Assembly: GCF_958298935.1 (NCBI RefSeq)
Contig: NC_084939.1
Location: 21,193,501-21,257,500 of the forward strand
Direction: 5' to 3'
Source of the DNA: Phragmites australis
Lineage: Eukaryota; Streptophyta; Magnoliopsida; Poales; Poaceae
DNA: 64,000 nucleotides
Numbering within the stretch: the first letter of the stretch is position 1; each line of letters opens with the position of its first letter. The translations under genes were made by a program, and so were the position numbers. Positions 1-11,760 of the stretch are shown here, piece by piece. The notes beneath the pieces are model-generated. The model had not been told where the DNA came from. It made no database searches and saw only the letters and a list, made by a program, of their open reading frames with translations.

Positions 1-560
1 TCTTCGTCCTCCTGTGGCCAGGGATCTAGCTCCCACTCTGCTAAGAAGAACAAAGGGAAGAAGAAGAAGAATCCTGGTAGTGGCTCTTCCTCGAGCAATG
101 CCTTTTGCAAGCAATCCACATCGCCGCCATCTGAGTGGCCAATTAGCATGAATCCATGGGTGGGCTATTCCAAGCCTGGTCTGCTGCCTCGGGTGTTGTC
201 TACTTCGGTCGCTCTGCTTGGTGCTCGCCCTGGTGCCTTGGGATCGCCATCGTTCCTGGCAGCACATTCCTTCTATGGCGCGTCTGCACCGACTCCACCA
301 CCAGCCCTTCCAGGGATGGCTGCTCCATCGGACGTCACTCCATCGCCTTCCTAGGATCAATCGCAGCTCATTCAGGCGCTGAACAACATGGCTATGCAAT
401 CACCGTCGCATGGTGGCACCGAATGGATCCTTGACATCGGTGATTCGTCGCATATGTCGTCCATCAGTGATAATCTTACATCCCTTTTCCCCCCCTCCTA
501 TTTCTTCTCACGTCGTTGTTGGCAATGGCTCGACCACTCCTGTCTCTATTGTTGGCTGTT
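1..560 (+). pseudogene. copia gag C-terminus and protease remnant
   Basis: A Lys/Ser-rich stretch and a WPISMNPW-like motif (bases about 137-165) match the linker before the copia protease. The protease active-site region reads WILDIGDSSHMS from about base 424. In copia proteases this is normally a D-[TS]-G triad within DTGASSHM, so the Thr is replaced by Ile and the following Ala by Asp. Coding moves between frames at about 350-400 and again after 480, so no continuous protein can be made. Confidence 0.7.
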
Positions 561-779
561 CTCATATTCCTACAAATTCTCGCTCGCTTTCTCTTCGTAA
601 TGTCCTCTTTGCTCCTAATATCATTAAGAACTTGTTATTTGTTCGCTCTCTTACGCATGATAACAATGTTTCTGTTGAATTTGATCCGTGTGGATTCTCT
701 ATCAAGGATCTGTGCACCAAGGAGGTGATACTGTGATGTGAGAGCGATGGAGACCTGTACCCTCTCAGGTCGGCTTCTT

Positions 780-1329
780 CCTCAATAACGGTGCCCACGG
801 CTCTGCCAGTACCTTTCATCAACGCCTCTTCGGGCATCCTGGTCGTGACTCCTTCCACAAGATTTTGCAATCATTTCCTTTTCACTGTAATAAAGAAGCC
901 TCAAGTCCTTGTCACTCCTGTAGATTAGGGAAACATACTAGACTTCCGTTTTCTCGATCAATTTTAGAGATATTGTTTCCCTTTCAGCTGTTACATTATG
1001 ATGTTTGGACTTCACTTGTGCTCAGCATCTCCAGGTTTCAATTTTATTTGGCAATTTTAGATGACTTTACTCATTTTTCTTGGACATTACCCATTCGCAA
1101 TAAATCTAATATTGCCTCTGTTATGCTACACTTTCATGTTTATGTTGCTACTCAATTCTCTCAGCCCATTGTTGCTGTTCAATCTGACAATGACCGTGAA
1201 TTCGATGACACTATCATGCACTCTTTCTTTTCAAAGCATGACATCGCTTTCCGGTTATCATGTCCTGACACGTCACTGCAAAATGGGAAGGCCGAGCGTA
1301 TTTTACGCACATTGAACGGCACAATGTGA
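780..1329 (+). pseudogene. copia integrase remnant
   Basis: A zinc-binding HHCC region (HPG..., then CHSCRLGKH at about 910-940) is followed by the DDE core in one open stretch from 865. The first Asp is in HYDVW, the second in QSDND, and the Glu in NGKAERI (about 1,285-1,305). The open stretch ends at a TGA after NGTM at 1,327-1,329. The integrase C-terminal part is only traceable as shifted fragments up to about 1,900. Function would be strand transfer of element cDNA; the breaks make this a pseudogene. Confidence 0.85.
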
Positions 1330-1999
1330 ACCTTACTTTTTCGTGCTTCCATGCCTCACCATTTTTGGGCATAAGCTCTTACCACTGCTACTTACTTGGT
1401 TAACCGGCATCCCTGCAAACCCAAAAATCTCACCACACCCTATGAATTGCTCTATGGTTTTCCTCCTACCTATAGCCACCTTTGCATCTTTGGCTGCCTT
1501 TGCTTCCCTAACATGACGGCCACAATAATTCATAAACTCGCTCCTCATTCATAACCTTGTGCCTTCCTCGGTTACTCATCTGAACACAAATGATACCAGT
1601 GTTATATTATGTCCTCTCATCGTGTATTGTATCTTGACATGTTTTCTTTGATGAATCATGTTTCCCCTTTGCCTCCACTTCAGCCGTATATCCTCCGACG
1701 GCGGTTGTGACACTCTGGACGTGCGGCTGTGTACTTTAACTCATCCGGCAAATGTCAGTTCCGCTCATTCTACTCCCGATTCCCACAGCTATCCAGCTCT
1801 TTCTGCTCTAGTTTTCCCAAATCCATTTTCTCTAACTCCTCAACTTCCTATTCCTGTGGATCCTCAACTGCATCCGATGGTACGTGGGGTCGTGCCGGTG
1901 TCTATTAGCCAAACCTGCATTTTGCGCACATTGTGACCACACCGGAGATCTCTCTTATTCCTTTGAATGTGCGTGATGCTCTGCGCGATCTGAATTGGA

Positions 2000-2990
2000 A
2001 GGCAGCCATGCAGGAGTATGACGCTCTTGTCGCCAACAACACCTGGCGCCTTGTTCCTCGGCCTCGCATACCCATGTCGTCTTGGGCAAATGGGCTTTTT
2101 GGCACAAACTAAATGCGGATGCTCGAGTGATACAAATGGGTGGTGCATGGCTTTCAGGAACGACTGGGGATTGACTTCGATGAAACCTTCTCCCCTATCG
2201 TCAAGCCGGCCACCTTTCGAACGATTCTTGCTCTGGCAGCGCCATACAACTGGCCCGTGAATCAACTTGATGTCAAAAACGCTTTCCTCCATGACGTCCT
2301 TGATGAACAGGTATTCTGCAATCAACCAGTAGGCTTTGCTGATGCATCGAGGCCTCATCACATTTGCCTTTTGTCCAAGTTCCTATATGGACTGAAGCAG
2401 GCACCCCGGGCTTGGTTCACGTGTTTTGCCAAGTTTGTGTAGCAGCTCGGCTTCACAGTGGCGCGTTCTAAAGCCTCGTTGTTCATTCTGCGCTGAGGAA
2501 ATTCCATGGCGTACCTTCTACTCTACATCAACGGCATTGTGGTCACTGCATCCTCCAACGATCTTCTTTGGTGTTTCATGGATCGACTCCACTCTGAATT
2601 TGCCATGAAGGATTTTGGTTCCCTTCACTTCTTTCTGGGCATTCAGGTGTGCCGGATGTCGGGTGGCTTCTTCCCATCGCAGGAGAAATACGCTAAGAAG
2701 GTGTTGGATCGTGCTGGCATGCAATATTGCAAGCCTATCAGTATCCCTGTGGACACAAAGCCCAAGCTTGCTGCTGACAATGGTGTTTCTGTCACTGATC
2801 CATCGGAGTACCGCAGTATCATGGGAGCATTGCAATATGTTACAATGCCCGGTCCGGATCTTGCGTATGCAGTTCAACAAACCTATCTGCATATGCATGA
2901 TCCAAGGGACTCTCATCTTGCCATGCTCAAACGCATTCTTCGGTATGTCCGTGGTACAACTCACTTCGGTTTTACAGATCTGTGGATGAT
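2000..2990 (+). pseudogene. copia reverse transcriptase remnant
   Basis: Conserved copia blocks appear in at least three frames: NNTWRLVPRP (about 2,036), DFDETFSPIVKPATFRTILALA (about 2,174), QLDVKNAFLHD, LSKFLYGLKQAPRAW (about 2,374) and LHFFLGIQV. The catalytic YVDD block reads YINGIVV (about 2,524-2,545), so both metal-binding Asp residues are gone. Further frame changes occur near 2,100-2,140, 2,440 and 2,990. Confidence 0.88.
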
Positions 2991-2999
2991 CATCTTCAG

Positions 3000-3429
3000 C
3001 TATCTCAGCTTACTCTGATGCTGATTGGGCTGGGTGCCCGGATACTCGGCGTTCCACTTTAGGATTTTGTGTTTACCTCGGTGATTGGTTTCTTGGTCAT
3101 CCAAAAGACAACTAACGGTTTCAAGATCGAGTGCGGAGGCTGAATATCGTGGTGTTGCTAATGCAGTTGCTCAATGTTGTTGGCTACGACGGTTGCTCGG
3201 TGAGCTTCATCATCTTGTTGTCAAAACTACGGTTGTATACTATGACAATATCTCTGTAGTGTATATGCCCGCAAACCCTGTTCACCACAAGCGCACTAAC
3301 CACATTGAATTGGACATTCATTTTGTGCGTGAATACATTGCACTTGGAGACTTCAGAGTTCTACATATTCTTACGGCGAATCAATTTGCGGATGTTATGA
3401 CAAAGGGATTACTGTCTGCTACTGTAGGA
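3000..3429 (+). pseudogene. copia RNase H remnant
   Basis: [15 protein letters not shown] block (about 3,018) and [21 protein letters not shown] (from 3,085) are typical of the copia RNase H domain, as is the closing TANQFADVMTKGL at about 3,375-3,413. The reading frame then runs into the reverse complement of an inserted LTR at 3,423, so the last residues of this open stretch are not element protein. Confidence 0.85.
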
Positions 3430-4877
3430 ACGAGATTGACGACTAGAGGGGGGGGGGGATGAATAGGCGGCTCAACAAATTTCTTACGAAATCGATGGCC
3501 TTCTCCAATTTGGATTACCCAACGCACCTCAAAACTCAAGTAGAAGCAAAAATAGAGAGAAGTTTTAACAAGAGAAAATCGAGGCAACACGACTCTACGG
3601 ATGGTATATGAACCATAGGTTCCATTTAAGATCAATTCTTGTGTCTTAGCACTCGAAAGATCAGAACTTGCAAAGAAATAAGAAAAGATAAATACCGAGC
3701 AACGAAACTCTCCAAGTTGATTGTCTATAGGCAAGTGAATTCAAGACCCCATCATATAAGCGTGTGTATGCGAATTTTATACCTCTAGCAACAAGAAGAA
3801 TGACCTCATAAGGTGCTGAAATTTTAGCCCAAAAAATCAAAACTGGAAACCGAAAAACTTACAAACTTATAAGGGAACCAATAGACGGAAACTAGAACGA
3901 GGGGAACTCAAGCATATGCAAAAACATAAACTTTATTACTCAAAGAGGTCAGCCCTATTTTAGGCGGATTATAAATATTTATCTCTCAAAAGTCTCACAT
4001 ATTATATAGGCTAAGCACTCATCCTTCTCTTCTCTAAAACCCTAGCTCTAAACTCTCAAATAGATGGCACAAGGGGGCTCAAGTAGCTGGTTCAAACTCT
4101 CCCATAGCCCTACCCCTCTATTTATAGGCCTAGGAAATTTAACCTCTAAGTTTCCTAGCTTTTTTCCAAAATACTCTTCTCTTACAGTACACTCCTACCT
4201 ATCACCAAGGGTATTTTGGTCTATTTTCTTCTCCATTCATCGGACGGCTACGACGCCTTCACAATTTAGCTTCGCCATGACGTAAGCTTTGTGATGGTAC
4301 CACATACTCCTCTAGTACTCCTACGGTTTTGAGACCAAACCGCGAAACCGTCTGCACGCTTCCCAAAGCGTGACTCGCCGTCTTGCTTACATCTTAAGAA
4401 AGCGCTTCGATGTTAACGAGTGTACTCTGTCATGCGATCCTAACCGCTGGCAAGTCTCCTGCTCACGATCCCTCATGCTATCTTGGCACTTACACCGGCA
4501 TCCCCTTCGTTTGACTTTGTCAACACGTCGTCTCCATTCATCTTCCATGTTTTGCTTGACCTTCACGTGTTCAGCTAGAATCACCTTTGACTCCGCTCGA
4601 CCTTCTTGATCGTCCGGGACCAAGCACTCCGCTTGGCCCCGATCATCCCGCCGTCGACCGCCAAGTTGTATCCATCACCTGCACACCATAAGACAAGCAA
4701 ATACATATCTCCAACTCTAATTCCAGTTAGTCTATAATCAATATGCTGAAATAAAATTTCAAATCAATTCAAATCATATCAAAGCTCATACAAAAACAAA
4801 GATCATAAGCTAAATAAATATCAATATCAATCACTCATCACAAGTAAACTAAGGTACATTTTAACCTCATTTCTCAC
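3423..4877 (-). mobile_element. Solo LTR (family X, copy X'), nested in the copia 3' end
   Basis: Read on the - strand it begins TGAGAAATGAGG (4,876) and ends CTCGTTCCTACA (3,423). It aligns along its length with the + strand element at 28,210-34,533. Shared blocks are the start, the stretch around TATTTGCTTGT..GGTGTGCAGGTGA, an AGCGGAGTCAAA/GTGATYCTAGC block, the promoter-like part near 4,110, and the C-rich end before the terminus. Copia coding appears to resume at 4,878, which fits an insertion. The flanks GCTAC and TTTAC are only a weak 5 bp duplication. No coding capacity. Confidence 0.75.
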
Positions 4878-4947
4878 CTTTACATAGAAATCCATGTTGA
4901 TCGAAGGCTGTGGTCATTGTTCCTCGGATTTCTGACAAAGGGGGGCA
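4878..4947 (+). mobile_element. Copia 3' tail and polypurine tract
   Basis: After the LTR insertion, a short reading frame compatible with the copia C-terminal tail runs to a purine tract ACAAAGGGGGG (4,936-4,946). Such a tract normally sits just before the 3' LTR and primes plus-strand synthesis. A clear TG start of a 3' LTR is not visible beyond it. Confidence 0.4.
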
Positions 4948-7900
4948 TTCAACCGTGTCGAATGAGCAATATCAGGTTTCAGAAAAAAAAACTTCGTCTC
5001 TTTAGAGACTGTAGTTGTTTCGTTGTTTCTTGCACCGAGATAATGTCTTCATGTAAACATCTCCCTTTGATGAATACTATGATTTGAGGCAATCATGTGT
5101 GACAAATGCCGCCACCAGCAGTTTCTTCAAAAAGTCCTTTTGGCAGCCAGAGTTCTTGCTCCGAGAGAGACTCCTTGCTTCTTGAGGTATTTCCCGTCCA
5201 GGGATCACTCCTTCGCAACCTCTATTCTGCACTTTTATGTTCTCAAACTTTGGTCTTCCCAGCTTTGTAAGCTTCCAACTGCGGTCTTTAATTTGAGCAG
5301 AGTTAGTAAGACCTTTACTAATTTGAAATGTCCCTTACCGTGTGTCAGTGTTTCTTAAAAAAATTCGGCCTCGAAACTCAGAATACTTTTGTTAGTAAGA
5401 TCTGGAAACATTGGTTATATTGAAAAGTAGCAAGAAGAAGACGAAGCTTCGGTTCACATCAATAATACCACCCAAAGTTTACACCGTCCTGTAACTTTTA
5501 GCATTTTATCCACTCGTCTTACAATTCACCCTTTTTCTCCCAAATCATAATTTTTAAATTACAATTTCAACCTGGTGTGAACTTGTCTGAAAGCCTTTCA
5601 GATCAGGATAGAAGGAAGTGTGAGTTTCGCACCTTCCTCCATGGATTTTTTCGAGAAGCGTGTTACCTTGCTTCCGAGAGATGCACGTCATGGGCACTCT
5701 GTGGGCATATCTTCGATAGAGGGTATCTTCGACTAGGGTATACGTTCCGGCCCACAGGAAACCTACTCGGATAGTGCCTCATACTCGGGTATGATTCGAA
5801 CCTGAAGAAACTTGTGGGTTGGATCTACCACATATCTTTGCACTTGAGCAAAGTTACTAGTTCTCCCATGGCTCTTTGTGGAGCGTCAATTCCTGGTGAC
5901 GTCCAGAGCTGGTTATAGGTCTCTTAGACTACCACTCCCTCGATCGTATTATCTTACATGTCATGGACGGCTTCGAGAGTCTTTCTCGAGTCCGATGAAT
6001 TTCTTTTATAACTTCCTCACCTCCGCAAGTTAATCTACTATGGTCTTATATGAGGTTTAATACTCCTTGTCAACTCGCTTCACCACCAGCTATGAATCTC
6101 AATTCATGAAGAGACGGTGGATGCCGAGTGCAGGAGCTACTCGAAGACTAGTGAGCAAACCTTCGCACTTGGCCATGTTGTTTGTAACTAGGAAGTCAAT
6201 CTGCAAAACATATAGCAGGCATTCTTCACTCGGGGAGAGAAGGGTTGCCCTAGCCCCCAGGTTTTTGAACATTAGCAATACATAAAAGTACAATTCCGTA
6301 CCTTGGGTGCCTAGTCATGGACGTTCTGGGGCTGGTTCCTCGAAGAGTCACCATCGAGTCCGGGTTTAGGGCGTCGTATGCCCTGCTCCCTCTCCTTGAT
6401 GAAAAAAGGGCATCCTCAGCATCAAATGCAAGTCTTGAAGTTCCTCTGGAATATATCGCAGAGTTGCTTCCCTGAGTAGATCATCTTCGGCTGTAGGTAC
6501 GAGGATTTGGGTGAGCAGCAGGGTCTCACTCCTGAGGTGTTGTCATCGGCGGGGGAAGAGAATGGTTCCTCACTCCCCGATCGGATCAACAATGGTATGT
6601 GGGTCCATTGGGTTGTCATCGTGAGGATGGTTAGGACGTGTACCGCTTCTGTCCCCTACAGTGAAGACTTCTCAGATTTACGCTCCAGTGGAAGTGGAGT
6701 CTATACCCATCATAGATTTGTCAGCGGAGGATGCCTCCAGAAGGATCATCGACAACCCATGTTGTCAAAAGCCACGGAGGAAGATCCCGACTCGTGGCAA
6801 ACATCGCTTGCATGGACATCTTGGTTATCGTGTGATTCAAGCTCGATACTGTAAGCCTTGTCACACTCATCCATAAAATGACTTGTGTTTCACTAGAATC
6901 GTCGTCAGGGAAGGTGTCACCTAGATCCACCCGGTCGGTCATCAGATCATTTGGCGAGAGGACAAAGTTGTCGTAGAACCCTTCATCCGAGTAACCGGAT
7001 TTCAACACATGATTGGGTGGAGTCGGTGACATGTTTCATGGCGAAAATTCGACGTCATTGGTCATGATCCCTACGGATGAAGCCAGCTATTGACGATTAG
7101 CAAATCGCCGGTCTTATGAATACAATATTAGAGTAGGGGATACTCCCTCCTACCAAATCATACGCCAAAAATCAAAGATCTATAAAGGTTCAGGCCTCCC
7201 AAAAGATAATAGCCCTACGTCATGTGCTCTTATATTGATCTTCGAGACATACTACAAAGGGGGTCTTGGCTAGCTTAAATGTGATCTAAACCTAGTTGGG
7301 GACACCTCGTATATGGTCTCATCGATGTGTTGATGTAGATCGTGATTGCAGAAGGATCTGGGCTCGTGGAGCACTGGTTGCTTCCGCTTGGCTTGTTGTG
7401 GCTTGACTTGTTGTTCTTGAACCTCCTCCGCAGGGTCCTGTGGCTCCGTGTGTGTGTGTGTGTGTATATATATGACTTCTTTTCGAGTAGGATTCTGTCA
7501 TTCTTAAACTTAAGGATAAACTTTCTTGTGTAAGAGATATCTGACACCTACGGGAGGTTTTCATATGTTCAGGGATTCCTTTCCTAAATACAATCTGAGT
7601 ATATAGAACACCCCTAGGGATTTGTATACGGGTAACATAATCGTATACAATAGATTTGTACTACTCATCGTCATATACATAGAGAAATACTCGCGTGGTT
7701 GAGACGTGCCATGATCGAACTCTCAACTGACACGATCTCCATATCTCATAACCATATGGACTATCCCATATTGCAACAACAAAAAAACTGCAAAAGAAAA
7801 CAACACCTGTGCAAGGTATTGGATCGGATTTTGGTGGACCTTTCATGCAGGTGCCACACGCGTCCTCTTCGCCCGACAAGTCAAGTGTGGACATGTTCTT

Positions 7901-8690
7901 TCTAGTCCTCCTATCCATATATGTTAATAGGGTGAAGGATATAACTCTATTTAAGTAGTCTCGCTCCACCTCTAGCAATGCGGAACTAAAGAGGTACACA
8001 CCCCTTTTGTATGGTTGTGCCTTTGAGATTTTCAGGAATTACAAAAAGGTTTGGCCCATATATCTAACACACGCGATACTGGAGAAAAGGCGGTGGTGCT
8101 GGGCTGTGAGGGAGGAAAAGGAGAAAGGGTTAGGGTTTCATGTGGGTATATTAAAGTGGAAACTAGTCTAGAAAGTTGGATCAAGATCGCACATTTCAAA
8201 ATTCAAAATATGTGGGTAGAAAGTCTCTCATACGTTATATAGGTAGATCCAAATAAGTTATTACTGATCCAGCGATATTTACATATTGAGACCCAGAATG
8301 GGATATTCAGTTAATTTTTTTCTTGCCCGTGGTGGATGCCTGTAATATGTTGCCTATATATCGAACTAATAAATTACTTAGGCGAGAGCGACGTTGAGTC
8401 TAGTTGGGTACAAGTAATTTCTACTGTTCTTCCTTTCCGGGAAACAACACAAGCACCAAGTCAAATGTGCAGCACGTCAGTGGAAGATAATTCACAATCT
8501 ACGTTTCAAAAAAAAAAAAAATTCACAATCTACCTCCCACACTGTCGTGACTATTGCCAATAATCAGACACCACATATATATGATCTGAAATTTCTGCGA
8601 GGAAGAAAAGGTAGCCAAGAACATTCATTGACTAAATGTTTAGAACACTAAATGCACATATTCAAATTTGATATGGTATCTTAGCAGCCA
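4948..8690. other. Old repeat-derived sequence without a recognisable gene
   Basis: No open reading frame above about 115 codons and none with a recognised domain. Base composition and phrases such as the - strand LTR-like signature at 7,120-7,260 suggest decayed gypsy-like material. A (TG)n(TA)n microsatellite sits at about 7,449-7,474. An A-rich tract lies at 8,508-8,521. Confidence 0.5.
7120..7260 (-). repeat. LTR-like R/U5 fragment
   Basis: On the - strand this reads GACGTAGGGCTATTATC followed by AGGCCTGAACC and TATAGATCTTTG. That resembles the GTAGGGTATTA...CCTGAACCTGT signature seen in the intact gypsy-like LTRs of this window. Boundaries cannot be set. Confidence 0.35.
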
Positions 8691-8873
8691 ATAAATGCAT
8701 ACCTATCAGATAAAATTTACCATAAAGATATGGTTCCAATATATATGAAGATTGATGGAAGAAGTATATCAAGTGATACCAATAACGTAGGAACAAATAA
8801 AATGGCAGGAGTTTATTTTTTTGGAAAAAATGGCAGGAATTGATTGTTGAAGATTAATTTGCTTGTGGCCCCG

Positions 8874-8884
8874 GTCTATATAAG
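8874..8884 (+). promoter_or_regulatory. TATA box of defensin-like gene 1
   Basis: TCTATATAAGC lies about 72 bases before the start codon. It is kept at the same relative place in copy 2 (21,724-21,734), with a conserved leader (ACGAAGGAGCATCAAG) between TATA and ATG. Conservation of this block through the duplication supports function. Confidence 0.75.
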
Positions 8885-8953
8885 CAAGCACCAGCAAAAC
8901 GAAGGAGCATCAAGAAACCATTAGTCTCTACGTACGAAAGCTTAGCTAGCCTC

Positions 8954-9253
8954 ATGGCGCTACTCGCGGCGTGCTCCAAGAAGTCTCTCGTCTTCGTCGT
9001 CGTTCCACTGCTCATGGCGGCTCTCCTCGCTGCGTCTGTGTCAGCCGGCAGGGGCAGCTTCCCGCTGGACGCGAAGCACGGCCAAGAGGTCTGCTCCAAA
9101 GTTCCATCCTGTAAGGAAAACTTGTGCGGGGCAATGTGCAGCGCCTTGGGCATCAATGGTGTTGGGAAATGCAAGATCGACGGCAAGGTCTCCTACTGCT
9201 GCTGCGAACCAAAATCCTCCACCTCCATCGGCGTCCACCAGATTGTTCATTGA
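8954..9253 (+). CDS. Defensin-like secreted Cys-rich peptide 1
   Basis: 99 residues. A hydrophobic leader with a charged start (about residues 1-32, VFVVVPLLMAALLAA core) looks like a signal peptide, so the mature peptide should be secreted. The mature part has eight Cys in the pattern C-x5-C-x4-C-x3-C-x10-C-x8-CCC. The CxxxC and C-x-C spacing needed for a Cys-stabilised alpha-beta fold is present, and plant defensin-like peptides have that fold; antimicrobial or signalling roles are typical of the family but not shown here. The start was chosen because the ATG is at the same place as in copy 2, both 70-80 bases after a TATA box. The last 15 residues are absent from copy 2. Apparently single exon. 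Intact. Confidence 0.75.
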   Translation: MALLAACSKKSLVFVVVPLLMAALLAASVSAGRGSFPLDAKHGQEVCSKVPSCKENLCGAMCSALGINGVGKCKIDGKVSYCCCEPKSSTSIGVHQIVH

Positions 9254-9562
9254 TTCGTCGCTTGCTTGGTGCATGACTGAGCAACTGATTTTTTTTATTA
9301 TTAACAAAATGTATGAGTGCGTGATTGGTAGGCATAAAATGTGTGGCACAAAGCCTTACATGCATGCATGCCAGCATGCCGAATAACTAGCGGTTTGCAA
9401 TACAACTTTCGACGATTTTTCGTCACAATCTTGTGAATTTCTCACCTTCCGATACGCTTGATGTTTCATGCCCCCTCCTACCTTCTCCTCCGGGCTGACT
9501 TCATCGGTGACCCTCCGGGCTTAGAGGAAGATCAGATAGGTGACGACTCGGTGGTGGGCGGC

Positions 9563-10927
9563 TGTCGGAGGGTGAACTTCTTAAGCAGGGATCCGGAGGG
9601 ATCCTCTTTGTGATTCGGTCGGGGATGATTCTGAATCTGTTTTGCGGATGAAATAAATGGGCGTAAATGCGGTGCAGGTGGAATAGAATGACCGGATGTA
9701 GAATGCAGTAAATGCTCAGGAGGTCTTTAGACAGGTTCGGGCCGCACTGAGCGTAACACCCTACTCCTGTGTGTATGCTATAAATGCTCTGAGAATGTCT
9801 CTCAGAGATGTTGCTGGTTACAAGAATATTTATCTAGCCTAGAGTCTTGGACTCCTTGTTCTTCAGTGATCTGAGCTTCTGTGCTTGTACCGAACCTCTG
9901 TCTTCTCCCTCGGCTTCCTCTCCTCCAACCTTCTCTTACTTATTCCGAGGAGCTCGCCCTGCCTTAAATACTCGCCGGGCGGTAGCGTGCCCGGAAAGGG
10001 AGGGCACGAGTTCCGAGGCGCCATAAATGGAAAGCAACCATAATGGGCCGCTGCGCGAGATGACGGGGAGGGTTAAAAACGTGCCTCCGTCCGGTCTTGT
10101 TCGTCATCATGCCGTTTTGCAACGGGCGCCGCGGAGAGGGCCCACCGGGCAGCCACTGAACAGCCCGGCGTGCCCGCTCGGTCTTGTACACCTGACACAG
10201 CAGGGCGGCAGGCGGGGCGCCTTGGGCTTCGCGATGTTATCCCGAGGCGCGCCGGATGTCCCGCGATGGGACCCGTGCATTAAATGTCTCCACGCCTCTC
10301 TGCTAGGCCGTTGCAGGGACTGACAACGAGCGTGGCAGGAACAATTGGAGGTGACAGGCCACGCGCCCTCTTAAATGCGGCATCGGACCTTTCACTGGTT
10401 GACACCTCACCGCTGGACCTCTGTGGGGGCTACCGGCGAAGGACTTCTGAGGTCCTCAGGGAATCGAGTGCTCGGGGATCATTGTTCACAGCCCCGAGCA
10501 CTTTCTCCCGGATTTGCCCTTTCTTGGTCCTCGGGGAACCGAGTGCTCTGGGGCCACTATTCACGACCCCAAGCACTCTCTACCGGAACTAACTTCCTTA
10601 GGTCCTCGGGGTACTCGGGTGCTCGGGGGCCACTGTTTGCAGCCCCGAGCACCCCCTTCGCGGTATTTGGCTTTTCTGGTCGTCGGGGGACTTGAGTGCC
10701 CGGGGGCCACTGTTCACAGCCCCGAGCACTCTCTTTCTGGCACTTGGTCTTCTCAGGTCATCGAGGAACTCGGGTACTCGGAGACCACTGTTCATAGCCC
10801 CGAGCACCCTCTCGCGGGACTTAGTCTTCTCGTACCTCGCGGGGATGATCCCCGCGGGAGAGCGCCACGTGGCAAACTGCTTATCTGGCCTCGGGACTCG
10901 GGGACCCTGGTTCCCGTGTCACCGACA
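9563..10927 (-). mobile_element. Gypsy-like solo LTR A
   Basis: Runs from TGTCGGAGGG (9,563) to CACCGACA (10,927) with a perfect 5 bp target duplication GCGGC (9,558-9,562 and 10,928-10,932). The transcribed strand is the - strand: on it the order is U3 with tandem repeats, a TATTTAAGG box (complement at about 9,962-9,970), then the R/U5 signature AGGAGTAGGGTGTTACG...CCCGAACCTGTCTAAA. There is no internal region, so it is a solo LTR, probably left by unequal recombination. 1,365 bp. Confidence 0.92.
10440..10850 (-). repeat. U3 tandem hairpin repeats of LTR A (5 units)
   Basis: Five units of about 75-77 bp. Each has arms close to GTGCTCGGGG and CCCCGAGCAC around a 15-17 base loop (ACCACTGTTCATRGC type), separated by an AACTTGGTCTTCTC-like linker. 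The arms are complementary, so each unit can form a GC-rich stem. Confidence 0.85.
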
Positions 10928-11065
10928 GCGGCATATGGGCTGTATAGAGCATTGGTGGTGGCACAACAAAAGCAATGGCGAGGTGTGTGGGGTCGTTGGT
11001 GGTGGCGGATCCAGCAGTGGGATCCGCTAGAGACAAGGAAGAATGTAACCTGGGTATTTTTGTTA

Positions 11066-11329
11066 GACCATCTCCAATCACATTCCTTTTATTTTATTCT
11101 CTTTTCGATTCTCTTTCCTGTTCTTATTCTTTTTATTCTCTCTCATCTCGAACAGCTTCTATTCGAAGGGATCATGAAGGAAAAAGAGAGATAATCTTGT
11201 CTTGAAGAGAATGATCTTGATAATTTATTCGTGACAAAAATCGTAAAGAGAAACCGTTGAAACACTTAAGGGAACAACAATCCCTCGTGAAAAAATTCTG
11301 GATCTAACAGGAATCGGTTGGAGATGATC
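11066..11329. mobile_element. PIF/Harbinger-type (Tourist-like) MITE
   Basis: Terminal inverted repeats GACCATCTCCAATCACATTCC at the left and the complement of GATCATCTCCAACCGATTCC at the right, flanked by TTA on both sides (11,063-11,065 and 11,330-11,332). TTA is the PIF/Harbinger target. 264 bp, no coding. The ends resemble the left end proposed for the Harbinger element at 58,801 (GGCCAACTCCAGCC), so a related transposase could have moved it. Confidence 0.8.
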
Positions 11330-11332
11330 TTA

Positions 11333-11760
11333 AGATGTAAGTTTGGTTAACAGAACAGTGGATTACTGAGAATCCTAAGATTCCCATCAATCTTATTCCT
11401 AGGAATCTGTTACCTGTGACGTAGGATTAAGTCGTTGGGTACAGATTTTGTTTACGGGAAGATTATTCTCAATATTATATTACTGAGTTCGGATTGACAA
11501 TTGTTAGCTCGTTGCGTGGTTTGTATGTACTGGTGCACTAGTTCCTCGGCGGCATTAATCACGCCAGTTCCAAGCATGCATTCCTCGCCGGTGTCGAGCA
11601 TGCCGACTCGGCATGGATTCTTCGCCGGGGCTGGATCTTTGCCGGCGTCGAGCATGCCAACTCCGAGCGTGGATTTTTCATCGAGGCATCAAGCGCGTCA
11701 AGAAAGGTGGCATGTGCGCCAAGTTCAATGTTAGCCTGTTCGCAAGCTAGAGCGGACTTG
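11333..11760. other. Spacer, no gene seen
   Basis: No supported gene. Contains a short imperfect direct repeat of a GAGCATGCC / CTTCGCCGG phrase at 11,570-11,680. Confidence 0.5.

Larger units (their letters stand above)
1..3422 (+). mobile_element. Ty1/copia element, decayed, 5' part outside the window
   Basis: Copia order gag, protease, integrase, reverse transcriptase, RNase H can be followed on the + strand, but in short pieces broken by stops and frameshifts. The 5' LTR and most of gag lie left of the window. The 3' end of the RNase H region is cut by an LTR insertion at 3,423 and appears to resume at 4,878. Lost catalytic residues (YING in place of the reverse transcriptase YVDD) show that it is dead. 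Family assignment rests on domain order (integrase before reverse transcriptase). Confidence 0.9.
8690..9430 (+). repeat. Duplicated segment carrying a defensin-like gene (copy 1)
   Basis: Upstream sequence, promoter, coding region and part of the 3' flank align with 21,495-22,240. The two units are direct repeats about 12.8 kb apart. The later insertions between them (copia G, solo LTRs A and B, MITEs) account for most of that distance. Confidence 0.75.

Noticed and set aside
2018..2361. Antisense frames over the copia reverse transcriptase (165 codons on -)
   Set aside because: Shadow of the + strand reverse transcriptase, whose conserved blocks are recognisable.
7442..7547. Possible Thr/His-rich peptide on -
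   Set aside because: Product of the (TG)n(TA)n microsatellite.
10440..10850. CRISPR-like regular repeats in the LTR U3 regions
   Set aside because: Units are contiguous and degenerate without unique spacers, lie inside LTRs with target duplications, and the DNA is plant nuclear.
10284..11194. Long frames (up to 226 codons) in LTR A, and similar ones in B, C and E
   Set aside because: They follow the hairpin tandem repeats (Pro/Arg/Gly-rich repeats in every frame) inside well-delimited solo LTRs.
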